A stretch of DNA of 64,000 nt from Carnegiea gigantea (Eukaryota > Streptophyta > Magnoliopsida > Caryophyllales > Cactaceae), in the NCBI GenBank assembly GCA_029747015.1, contig JAKOGI010000006.1, positions 372,001 through 436,000 on the forward strand, in the 5' to 3' direction. Every line of letters starts with the position of its first letter. Within the stretch, counting starts at the first letter, position 1. A program made the translations under genes and the position numbers. Below, piece by piece: positions 22,887 through 33,200 of the stretch. The notes beneath the pieces were generated by a model. That model had not been told where the DNA came from. It did no database searches and saw only the letters and a list, made by a program, of their open reading frames with translations.

Positions 22887-23137
22887 TGAAAAACATGAAA
22901 AAATGGAGATTAAGATTTTTAGAGAAGGTCTTTGCCTTCTTTCCCTGATTCTTTTTCTCATCTTTAATCAATAAGCCTCATAGGATACAATAGTACAATG
23001 TCCATGCTATTCGCTTCCCCAAAAGAAGATCAATAGACCTCTGAAACTGATGGGATTGGAAAAACATAAATACAACTAGTGACTACTAATCACAACTAAT
23101 TACTAATAATCACCACTAAATATGTTAATTTCTAACA
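22887..23137 (-). repeat. copia LTR, right copy (5' LTR)
   Basis: Direct repeat of the left copy, next to the primer-binding site. Its + strand end is TTTCTAACA, about 9 bp longer in this region than the left copy. Confidence 0.85.
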
Positions 23138-23598
23138 TTGATGAAATTAAAGGGCTTGAGCATGTATGTAAGCTTGTGAGTTACTCCACCCATTGCTAAT
23201 TGGTTTTAGGATGAAACCTCATTTAAACTTATATACCTGACTCGTTTGATTATGACCCAATTGATATAAAAATTTAACATGGTGTTAGAGCGAGTTGCTC
23301 GATCTTGATTTACCACCATCCTTGTTTGATTAAAATTGTGTGCACATGTTGGGCCTTGTTAGTAGCCCACATATAAGGGGGCGTGTTAGAGTATAAAAGT
23401 GGTATTGTCCCACATTGATAAAAATTTTAAGAATATGATAGTAGATGTTGTCCTATATGGATGAAATTAAAGAGCTTGAGCATATATATAAGCTTATGAA
23501 TTACTCCACCCATTACCAATTGATTTTGAGACGAACCCTCATTTGAGTTTATATGTATGACTTGTTGTTGAAAGCCCAATTAATATGAAAATTTAACA
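23138..23598 (+). mobile_element. TRIM (terminal-repeat retrotransposon in miniature), 5' LTR truncated
   Basis: The right LTR is 23384-23598 (215 bp, TGTTAGAG...TTTAACA). The left LTR remnant 23138-23279 matches the downstream two thirds of it. Between them lie only 104 bp. These hold a primer site TGGTGTTAGAGC at 23280 resembling the initiator-Met site and a purine tract AAGGGGGCG at 23375-23383. There is no coding capacity, which defines a TRIM. Confidence 0.8.
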
Positions 23599-25113
23599 AT
23601 ATTTGCCTGGAGATTTAGTTTAATTACATTACCAACTTGTGGCACTATGAACTGCAATGTTTTGGAGCGAATGAAGAGTTTGCCATTCATAGTTTTTCTA
23701 AATGTCCAGCTCATGTTAATATTTCGGTAGGAAGTGGCTTCTTGAACAATTTTAGAATGAGAATTTCCAAGCAGTTGACTTGTTCTTGTTTCCAACTTTA
23801 CAAAAGCTAAAAGCAAGTGTGTTCTTGCCATCACATGGGGATTCTAGAATATGAGAAATTGAATCATCTTCAATAAACACAGTTGGAAGCCTATTAGTAG
23901 GACTGATCAAATTAAAGGTTGGCTCGAGTTGAGGGTCGAATAATGAGGGTTGCCAAACAGAGTTTTCACGACCCTAACCTTACCCGACTCTCATATGGGT
24001 TGGCATAAGCTCGATCCTCACCTTAGCCCTACGGGTATCATCGGATCATTAGGTAAAACCCGACCCTTAATCTTCTTTATACAAAAAATGAGATTTTGTT
24101 ACTAAGTTTCTTTTTTATCATAAAATTCAACATTAAACGTCTTTTAAATTGAACGGCCAAGTGATAATAGAAGGTTCTAATGAAAAGTATCATGATTACA
24201 AACATTCTAATGTGTAATTTGGTAACCATAATAGGTAATTCATTAAAACAATTACTCCAAACATTAGAGAGGGAGTGTGAGAAGGATGAGAGCCAGCGAA
24301 ATTTGGAGAGAGTGAGTGATAATGAGGATAAAAGAGATAAGAAAGTAAAAAGCCAAAAGGCTATGAACAATTAAAGCCCAAACTCTTTTGTTTTGATTTT
24401 GAATTTAATTTTTTTAAAAAAAGTGAGAGTCAACGAGTCAGGTTAGAGGGTCAAGATCTCTACCTTAACCCGACTCTTATCATAGTTGGGTACCCTCAAT
24501 TTGAGGATTGGGGCGGTCAGAGGCCTCATTTTTTAGGGTCGAGCAGAGGCAAGTTGGGCGGGACTCCAACCTATTGATCAGATCTACCTACAAGTTGTTG
24601 TCCAATACGCTAGATCCTATGTGTTGAGTTATAGAAAACTAAAATCCAGTACTTCCTCAGAACTTCCTTCTCATATTTCTTTGTGGCAACCCCCATTAGG
24701 CGATGTGGAAATTGAATTTTGATGCAGCTAAGCTTGGAGACTGGGGCTATGGCAGAGGTTGTGTGACCAAGAGCTTTGAAGCTGATGTTGTCGTTGCATG
24801 ATCCATAAGGCGATGGCTTTCTATCACCTGATGTGGAGGAGGCTAAGGTGGCATGTTTGCTCTTACTACTGCCTGTGAAGCTGGCTTTAGGCATCTAGTA
24901 GTTGAAAGTGACTGTCTGACTTTAATTTTTAACGTTTTATTTTATTAGTTGGTGCCTATATGAAACGAGCAAGAAATCAAGTACATTATTCCCTTACCTT
25001 CAACCCCATGGTTCTAGGCATCTAGCGATAGGACTTGGTTAGAGGAAGCTCCAAAGCATGTATTAGGCTTGGCTTATGATGAAATGTCCACTTTCATCAA
25101 CAATAATAAATAT
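23599..25113 (+). pseudogene. LINE ORF2 3' part: zinc-finger-like and RNase H regions, split
   Basis: After the composite insertion the LINE resumes with IFAWRFSLITLPTCGTMNC (23600). It runs to SRTDQI at 23909, is interrupted by a MITE-like insert, then continues at 24581. The RNase H-like RVT_3 region is clear: FDAAKLGDWGYGRGCV (24718-24770), ALTTACEAGFRHLVVESDCL (24860-24920), and the C-terminal LEEAPKHVLGLAYDEMSTF ending near 25110. Frameshifts and stops remain. Confidence 0.75.
23910..24574. mobile_element. MITE-like insertion in the LINE
   Basis: The 665-bp block is flanked by TGATCA (23904-23909 and 24575-24580); extended to 8 bp the flanks are ACTGATCA and ATTGATCA. Both termini carry AGGTTGG in inverted orientation, and the interior is rich in CCCGAC/GGGTCG words. 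LINE coding reads up to 23909 and resumes at 24581. No transposase is present. The superfamily is uncertain, with hAT likely from the 8-bp duplication. Confidence 0.55.
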
Positions 25114-25460
25114 TAGTCCTTGAGGCATGATTTCCAAAATGGAAAAAAAAATATATACCATATCAAGAAATTATGGCAAAATTGCTATCGGTCACTAAAA
25201 ATGATAAAAGAAATATACTTCATCAAAGGTTATTATGCCCCGAAAATACATGTTAAATTTATTCTCTAAGGATCTCCCGTGAGTTGAATTTAGGACCTAA
25301 TATATTAGCAAATTTTTTCATAAATTGCATTATATCCCTAAATCATAACATTAGTGTTGGTACCTAAAATGTGTAGATTCAAATGGTTTTAGCACTTGCT
25401 CTTTTTAAGAAAGATCTCATGTTCAAATAATAACATTAGTGTTGCTACATAAAATATGCA
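25114..25460. other. intergenic sequence with a degenerate tandem duplication
   Basis: The stretch 25345-25412 (ACATTAGTGTTGGTACC... CACTTGCTC) is repeated imperfectly from 25433. That second copy is split by the hAT-like element and resumes at 26612. Nothing coding is seen. Confidence 0.6.
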
Positions 25461-26603
25461 TTGGGGTGTTCATTGGTCCAGGACCGGACCGGACCGGTTG
25501 GACCGAGGACCGAAAATTTATCAGACGGTGGATCGAGGACCGGACCGATCTGGAGTCGGTCCGGACCGGACCGGACCGGTCAGAACCCGGACCGGACCGG
25601 TCAGAACCCGGACCGAACCTGACCCGACCGAATCCAGACCGGTCCTGTCTCTATTTCTCTCTATTTCTCTCTATGGCTTGAACTCAACTCCAAACCCACA
25701 AGCTCTTTCTCAATACAATGCTCCACCACCACCACTTCACCTAATAGACTATCAAGACCATCAACTAAACAAGAATTTCATACACATTAAAGTACCACAT
25801 ATGAATCAAGAATCCAGGCAATAGGGGTTACAGGGCTGGCATTAGAACAAACTTGAAGGTTTTCTGTGAGTCTGTGACTGTGAGAGTGAGTTAAACATCA
25901 TTCCATCATTTACTCAAGCACCCAACTTCAAAATCAAGCCACCAAACCATTGCAATTTGCAACAAAGCGAATTAACATCTCTAAAGTGAAAACCCTAGAA
26001 AAAAATTCACACAAAAACCCTAGAAAATTCAAATTGCAATCCAAAATAATATAATGAACAACTCCAAGCATACCTCAACCAAATTACACGCCACACTGGA
26101 AGGAGGAAGTCGCAGGGCGCCGGAAGGTGGAGAGGAGAGCAGATCGAGCTCCAGGCAGTCACGCAGAGCAAGAGGCAGAGCAGATTGGGGCCACTAGGCG
26201 AAACACACACTCGAGAGGGAGGGCAGAGAGCGAGAGCTGAGCGAGGAGAGACGAGAGATTGAGCCGAGAGGAGAAGAAGATGACTGGTGGAGTGGAGAAA
26301 TGAGAATGGAGAATGGAGAAGACTCGAGAAGAAGTGCGAAATCAGGAAAGTGAAAGAAAAAGAAGAAAGGGCAACACTGCAAGCAACGGGTTAACCGGGG
26401 GAAAAAGGGGGGGAAAATTAACTCCAATCGGTCCGGTCCGGCCCATTGATCGGTCCGACCGGTCCGAACCCGGACCGGACCGAAGACCGAAAACAGAAAT
26501 GGACAGGACCGAGGACCAGACCGAAACACCTCGGTCCGGTCCGGTCCGGTCTGCACCGGTCTTTGGGTCGGTCCGATCCCGGATCATTTAATGAACACCC
26601 CTA
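25461..26603. mobile_element. hAT-like non-autonomous DNA transposon with GGACCGG-rich ends
   Basis: Terminal inverted repeats TTGGGGTGTTCATT and TAGGGGTGTTCATT (reverse complement of the right end) are bordered by the perfect 8-bp duplication AATATGCA (25453-25460 and 26604-26611). Subterminal regions are arrays of CCGGACCGGACC. The 700-bp middle is not coding for a recognisable transposase. Eight-bp duplications and such ends are typical of plant hAT elements. The right end is 578 bp upstream of the VTT gene start. Confidence 0.88.
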
Positions 26604-26611
26604 AATATGCA

Positions 26612-27181
26612 TATTCAAATAATTTTAACACTTGCTCCCTTTAAGCTGATGTCGTTGTTGCATAAAATAAAATGAATGTGGCAACATTTTTTATTTTTTG
26701 CACAAAAATAAAATAAAGAAACGCCAAAGTATGACAGATAGACTAACCTGTAAAGCAGAATTTTCAAAAGTTACCCCACTCGTTTCTGCCCAAAATTACA
26801 CTTGGACATATCAGATTTGCCGTTCATTCACTCATTGTTGCTTGTGATTTTTAAGATTCGAATTTTACTTTGGATTAGAGTTTTGCCAGCTCTACCTAGC
26901 CGAATTGGACCCGGGATTCCAATCGGGGACGACAATATTGGCCGCTTCCCATCGCAGCACGGCCGGCATCAATCAATCAATCATGGCAGCACGTAACGTA
27001 CTCAGAATCTGAAACTGCAATCCCTTCTCTGAATCTGATCATATCCATGAATGAAAGGAATCATCAGTGTGTAGAAAATCTCAGATTTTGATGGGTTTTC
27101 AAGGGTTGATGGAAACGGCATTTTAGAGGAGGAAACAAGCAAAATTCGAGAAGGGTTATTGGGTTCAAGTATTTGTCTCTC
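26612..27181 (+). promoter_or_regulatory. upstream region and 5' leader of the VTT-domain gene
   Basis: The promoter and leader should lie here, but I cannot fix a transcription start. Two short upstream ORFs are present: ATG 27047 to TGA 27091 (14 codons) and ATG 27091 to TAG 27126 (11 codons). They overlap as TGATG. If transcribed, they could lower initiation at the main ATG. Confidence 0.5.
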
Positions 27182-27283
27182 ATGGAGTTTTCATGGTCAT
27201 GGGGTACTTGCGTTCGCATCACCCTTCTCCTTCTCCTCGTTGGCGCCATTATCGCGGCTTGTTTCACCCTCCCCATTGAACAG
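27182..27283 (+). CDS. VTT gene exon 1
   Basis: Encodes residues 1-34 including the first hydrophobic segment (VRITLLLLLVGAIIAACF). It ends CAG before GTTCCA. The start is the first ATG giving the family N-terminus. Confidence 0.9.
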
Positions 27284-30200
27284 GTTCCAATTCTTCATCT
27301 GGGTTCTTTTTTTTATGTCTCTCTGATTTGTGTTTTCCATTGTCCTGGTTGAAATATGGGTTTTCCTTCTCATTACTGACTGTTAGTGTTAGCTCTTACT
27401 TGTGGGTTCTCTTTATATGCCTTTCCAATTTGCATTTTCCCAGTTGTTGATTGTTTGGGTGGAATTTTGATCTGGGTTTTCGTTCTCATTGATGCCTGTT
27501 AGCTCTAACTTATGATAGCGATTGATGGGTAATTGGAATTGGATGGTTTTTGGTTTATTTGGAAGCAGGTAGCCTAGAATTTTCATGGAGTTGGGGTTTT
27601 GTGTTTCTCTTGAATATGCACTTGTTAGTTGTTATTATCTTTGGAAAAAGTGGCGGAAATTTTAGCCGTGAAATTTTATGAATCAACCGTCCATGAATGC
27701 TGCTGTCATCCTTTTTCTGGATGGAATTTTATTGTCTGCGAAAATAGTGAAATTTTCCAAAATTTTGTTGAATATGGTTTTTCTGGGGACTTCTCTCCAC
27801 CAGCCATAGACCAGTTAAGTTGTTCTCATACATCTTGGCTTTTTGGAATCCTCTTATTAAGATCATATTGGACCACTCACCTCCATTATTCAAGACCTGA
27901 CACTTTTCCCTTGATTTGTTGAATTATAGATGACATGACATATCTTTGAATCTTCTTGTAGATGTTAAAAGACTTCCTGTATTGGGTGGATAAAGATCTT
28001 GGCCGTTGGGGTCCTGTTGTTCTGTAAGTTCGCTGGGACTTCCCCCTACCCCTATCAAAGTCATGCATGCTCAGTAGACAGATTTCTATTGAGAGTGCGC
28101 TGTGTACACCAATTGATCCTGTTTATGTCTTGTGCTGGTTCCCTCCTCTTTGTTACACTAATTCAGGTCTCAATGTCTCATCTTGTGGAAGCTATTTTTC
28201 TTTGGATCTTTTCGTGCTTGATTCTCAGATGTGATCCTGCAGATAACGATTGCTGAAAGGACACCTTTTTCTTTTTTTTTTGGGGGTAAAATAGTATATG
28301 TGTTTTTCTGCTTAAAAAATGTAAAATAAATCTTGAGCTAACTTAACTGTAAATAGGGGAAGTATTCATTTAGTAAATGAGAGTAATTCTGTCTTATAAC
28401 TGCATGGGCCTTGCCCTGATGTCAGCATATTGTGCAACCACATTGTATGTTTGGTGCACTAAAGCAATGCCATTAGTATATACACTTGTTTTGAGAATTA
28501 ACAAAATGGAGACTGGTGTATAACAAATAGTGTTGTGTATATTCTTGGCTTTGTGAAATCTTGCTACTCTGATACAGGTGATGCCAGAATACTGTTTTCT
28601 ATTTCTTAATTTTCTCTGTAGCAATTTCATTCCTTACTTATTTGAAAATTTCACGTGACTCTAGGGTTCTGTTCTGGATGTTCTAGGACAACTCATTTGT
28701 CATATTTGGTTGATGTGGTTACTCCACTTAGGCAGGACTCTTGGGATATGGAATTTTTTGTTTACCTTTCTGATTTGAGGGTCAAGATATGGGTATATTG
28801 AGATGAAGGCAATTTGATAGTGACTAAGGATGTCTGCAAGATGGCTATTACACGCTTCTGTTGATAATATTTCAAAAATAGTCCCTTATAGGTTGCAGTT
28901 ATTAACAAATCCGGCTTATCTTTTGTAGGTTTTGACCTACTGACAGATTTTGGCTTATGTTGTGATTAGTACTTAGGATCTTGTGCATGTTTTTGCTCAT
29001 TATTTGCTTGTGGGTAAACCCAGGGCTGTTGCATACATTCCTCTGACAATTCTGGCAGTTCCAGCTTCAGTACTTACTGTAAGTGTTAAATGGCTGATTT
29101 GTGATCGTCATTATGATATATATTTTTACTGTATTACCTGTGCTTTGTTCCCATTTTGTGACATCAAACTTCTGCTTCAAGTGATTGCTTCGCAAGGTCA
29201 TTGTTAAATTATGTGGTATTGCTGTTATGATGACATTTGTGTACACATTTCAATGTAGTAAAACATGCTTAGATAATTGGACTGAACTAGAAAGTGATAG
29301 GGTAAAAAGGAGTGGCAAAAAAGCAATCAACCATGTGAAGGAATGGTAGCATACATCATGAGAAGTATATAGTTGATTAACAGTCCAACTTGCTGTATTC
29401 TTGCACTTTCCTTTCTTCTCGCTTATATTTCTGACTCTGCACTCTGTTAGTTTTGTATCTAAAGCAAAATTTGCGATCAATAAGCACCTATGGCAGAGGG
29501 AAATGTCAATTTTCAATTGTGTCCTTCGTAAGCCATATCATGGTCTCTGCCTAAGTGAGCTAAGTGGTGTTTAGGATTTTTTTTTTTTTTTTTTTTGGGG
29601 GGGGGGGGGAGATGTCAGCGATATACAATTACAGATGCACCTTGACACTCTTGCTGCTGTAGTTCAGTATTGTTACTGACTATTCTTGTTTGTGACGCAT
29701 TTCTTTGATTCAGCTAAGGTCCACTTTTAAGATTTTCGTTTCCATTTTATTTGTTCACTTTGGAAAATTGTGCTTTTTGTGTGATATACAGCGCCGGTGG
29801 TCTGCCACGTAAATAAAGAGTACATTTACTCGTACATGCAAAGGTTGCTTTTTTAAGATATCTGGTGAAACACAAGCATTACAATCATACTCTATTTATT
29901 ATTTTCGATTGCAGCACATGTGCCACGGAGAACTTAGGTGTTCATGGCTGTTAATACTCACATAGAGAACCATGAGCTCTTCTTTAACCATTAAATCAAG
30001 ATCTCATTAATATTGGTAGAGATCCTTTTAGCTCTATTAAACACAATCATAAAATATGTGTTAGATATATGCGTGTGGCATGGTGAATTTGTGATAAAAT
30101 TGCACTTTAACATATTCGAGGCTTTCTTTTACTTGATGCATGACTACTGGCGATCAGCTATTGAATATGGTGTATATGTAGGTAACATCACTTGCTTGCT

Positions 30201-33200
30201 TTGCCAGTTTTCCTGGAAAAGGGACGTTTGATTTAGCTAATGCAGTCTGGTGTCCAAGCATTAGATGCTCGAGTATTTCCTTCAAGGCCGAGCAAAAACT
30301 AATGTTCATAGTCAATAGCTTACCTACTACCATTTCATGGATACGCATATGGGTAACAGCAAATTGGAGAAAGACAAAACTGAAAAAATAGATCATATGA
30401 ACATACTAAGAAATTATGTGAGCAAGCACACCTACGGACCTTTCTTATAGTTGAAAGTTCTTTTTTTTTGGTCATGCCATCTGGCAAATATTTTTGTTCC
30501 ATTTACTTTTCACCTATTGAGTTGCCACTTCACTGAATAGACTTCCCATTTTGCAGCTTGGTGGTGGCTATCTTTATGGATTACTGGTGGGTTTTGTCGC
30601 TGATTCTGTGGGTGCTACCTTAGGGGCAACTGCGGCGTTTCTTTTAGGCAGAACAGTGAGTTTCTTTTTCTTGTTACTGTTCTTTCATCTATTAAGAAGC
30701 GTGGGTCTTCATATCTTGTTTATTCTGCACTGTGATGTCCAAGCGTGGTTGCTGTTTACAAACACAACGTCAACTGGCCTACTGTTGATCCTGCTAAAGT
30801 GGGGTTGAAGGAGATTGTTATATACACAACCTTTCCCTCTGCAAGTAGGAAGATGGTGTCCGCAGCATTTTAAATTTTGAAATGCTGTATGTCAGCCAAA
30901 AAAACCCAGCTGAAATGAAGCTAAGAGTGCTTCAGGGCTCCAAATGAATAGATAAATTAACACACATGCAAAGTGGAGATCTATGGGAGACAGCAGAAAT
31001 ACTAAAACTAGATTACTAAGTAGGTAACATACAGCAGAAATGATATTATATAGAGGTGGACTAGAACTAGGCTTCCATGTATCGTCATCCATGTGAATCC
31101 CAGATTGCCACAAGGTTCTGTTCATGGCTATTTCTCCAAAGAGTTCGAGCTGAAGAAATTAATGGCTGAAAACCTTTCCTAGATTCTTCTTAGGTCTGCT
31201 TCTTCATTCCTAGCTCCTATGATTGTGAGGTGACCTCCACACTAGGGTACCCACATGTCTTCTTCTAACATGCCCCAAACCATCTTTCTTGCATCTTATC
31301 ATCAATCTCTCTGCTCTGACCCTTTTCTTAATCTATTCACCTTTGATTTTATCTTTCCTATTGTGATAATGTGATGACACATCCATGATAACACCTTCAT
31401 TTCTGCCACCAAGTTCTTCTTTGCGTGTTTGCTTGCTTAATTGGCCAGCACTCGGCGAGTCAGCATCATATGACATCACTGGCCTAACAACTTGCCAGTC
31501 AAGCTTCAATTTCAATTGGTATTTTTATGGGTTGATTCCCTTGAACATGAGATACTGTTGTGGCCTATCACTGATGTGATGTAGCCAACGTGTTACACTT
31601 AGCTAAAGGCTTGCATAATGAATATATTCTATGTATTTGATTAAAATAATCTTTTGCTGGCAATAATTGTTATGTTTTAGCAATTTCAGTAATAGATAGG
31701 GTTCTCTCTATGAATCATTTACAGATTGGAGGGTCATATATTATTGCCAAAGTCAAGGATTACCCAAAGTTCAGGGCTATTGAAGTTGCCATAGAAAGAT
31801 CAGGTTTCAAGGTATGATCGCTGCTAAATGAAACTGAAACTGAAACTTCTGCTTGTTGATTATTTAACTTTTTCATTACTGATGCTGCACAGAAAGTGGG
31901 GGACCTTGGGATGCTATTTGAATCTTTAGATTGATTTGATGTGGCCTAATTATGGACAAATAATAAAACATACATAGGTTAGTGGCATTATGGGCAGAAG
32001 AGTACATATAATCAAGCTGAATTGGAGAAAACCGAGGAGGAGAAGTTGCCTGTGTGGTCCTTATTAACCAAAATTTGCATCACTAGCTTTTCCACTATCA
32101 CCCACTCCGGATCCTCTGCTCTGAATTCTGGGGCAGCTTTCCAATTTTGCTGCTAGTAATGGACATTTCCCTCTTTTAAAGCTACAGCTCACTACTGAAT
32201 AAAAATGTGGAAGAGCCCCTCGTATTAGCATTGTATCATTCTGAAACTTGACCTACTGGACATTACTATGCTTGAACCTGCCCAAGGTTTATTGCATTCA
32301 GATGGTCGGTGCATTTTAGCTGCCCATGACATTGACTAGGCCTCTAGCCTGACAATTGTACATTTCCATGTGCAATTCTGCTTTTAGAATCCGCAACTAG
32401 TAGTTTTATTATTCGCCCGTCCCTGGTCTCTCTGCCTGGCTCAGGGATGATTGAGTTCAAAAGCTGTTCATCCTGCCTTTTGATGGGAGAAGTGCCGAGG
32501 ATCCTTTGAATATGAAGGATGTAGAATTAAGCATTTCACGAAAATTAGTTTAAATTTCTCCTCATTTAGGAACGAAATAAAAGGAAGTAATCTAGGTGGA
32601 TCAATTGTTGTTCTTTGGTTTCCTCTTGAACTAGAAATCAAAAGTTAACATCCCATTCTTCTTGCGGTAGCTTGCTACTGAGATTGCAATAATAGTAACT
32701 CCTCACATATCTTGATCATTGACCTTGACCTTTGGGTGTTAGATAGAGAAAAAGCCAGCTGTCAAATCAGACCATTTTTGGCACGATAATGATATTACTG
32801 TCATATTTAGTCAGCTTCAAGGGCAAGCATTAATGACTCGATACACCTGGATGAAATACATAAATTAGCTACAACAGCCTGATTCCAATAATCCACTTTT
32901 GACCCCAAGATCCCCACAACTACCAGAATAGCAGTAGCCTTCATTTTTCATGATTTTGCTCTTAGTCCTTCTTTTTCCCTTTTTTTTTGGTTTTGGGATT
33001 TTTTCTTTTTTTTTTTTGGGGGGCGGGGGTCTGGACTTTCCTTGAAAATAATTGTTCTTTGCTGTTCCCTTGTCTCTTACATGGATTGCTGTGTGCTGCA
33101 TACTAATTTGCTTTTGCCTTTGTACAGATTGTGCTGCTGCTTCGGCTTGTGCCTCTATTATCATTCAATCTGTTGAACTATCTCCTGTCTGTAACTCCTG

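Larger units (their letters stand above)
18080..23137 (-). mobile_element. Ty1/copia retrotransposon, reverse strand, decayed
   Basis: Direct repeats of about 245-250 bp enclose 4.6 kb. On the minus strand the order is primer-binding site, gag, protease region, integrase, RT, RNase H, polypurine tract, which is the copia order. Stops interrupt all parts. The two LTRs match closely over most of their length but differ at one end by about 9 bp. No simple target duplication flanks the copia element itself, consistent with a deletion at one junction. Confidence 0.9.
18077..23598. mobile_element. composite insertion: TRIM carrying a reverse-strand copia element
   Basis: Both outer flanks show ATATT (18072-18076 and 23599-23603), the likely target duplication of the TRIM in the LINE. 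Copia LTRs lie at 18080-18323 and 22887-23137. TRIM LTR sequence lies at 23138-23279 (its 5' end missing) and 23384-23598 (whole). The first part of the left TRIM LTR is absent, apparently lost at the copia junction. Confidence 0.75.
14950..25150 (+). mobile_element. L1-type LINE, decayed, interrupted by two insertions
   Basis: A degenerate LINE runs left to right. It has a possible ORF1 tail at 14956-15170, endonuclease remains at about 15266-15760, RT at about 16150-17300, the post-RT region to 18076, then after an insertion 23599-23909, and after a second insertion an RNase H region at 24581-25113 with an A-rich end near 25140. Stops and frameshifts occur throughout. The LINE sequence breaks at ...E-F-K-I-F before 18077 and resumes with I-F-A-W-R at 23601, the expected consecutive motif of plant LINEs. 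The 5' boundary is not defined. Confidence 0.8.

Noticed and set aside
25439..25824. 122-residue frame with GPDRSEPGPDR repeats
   Set aside because: It is the translation of GGACCGG repeats in the hAT-like terminus; the minus-strand frames at 26194-26587 are the same case.
30790..30900. Possible SINE in intron 4 next to exon 4
   Set aside because: A few words recall plant SINE tails, but no box A/B promoter or target duplication could be seen.
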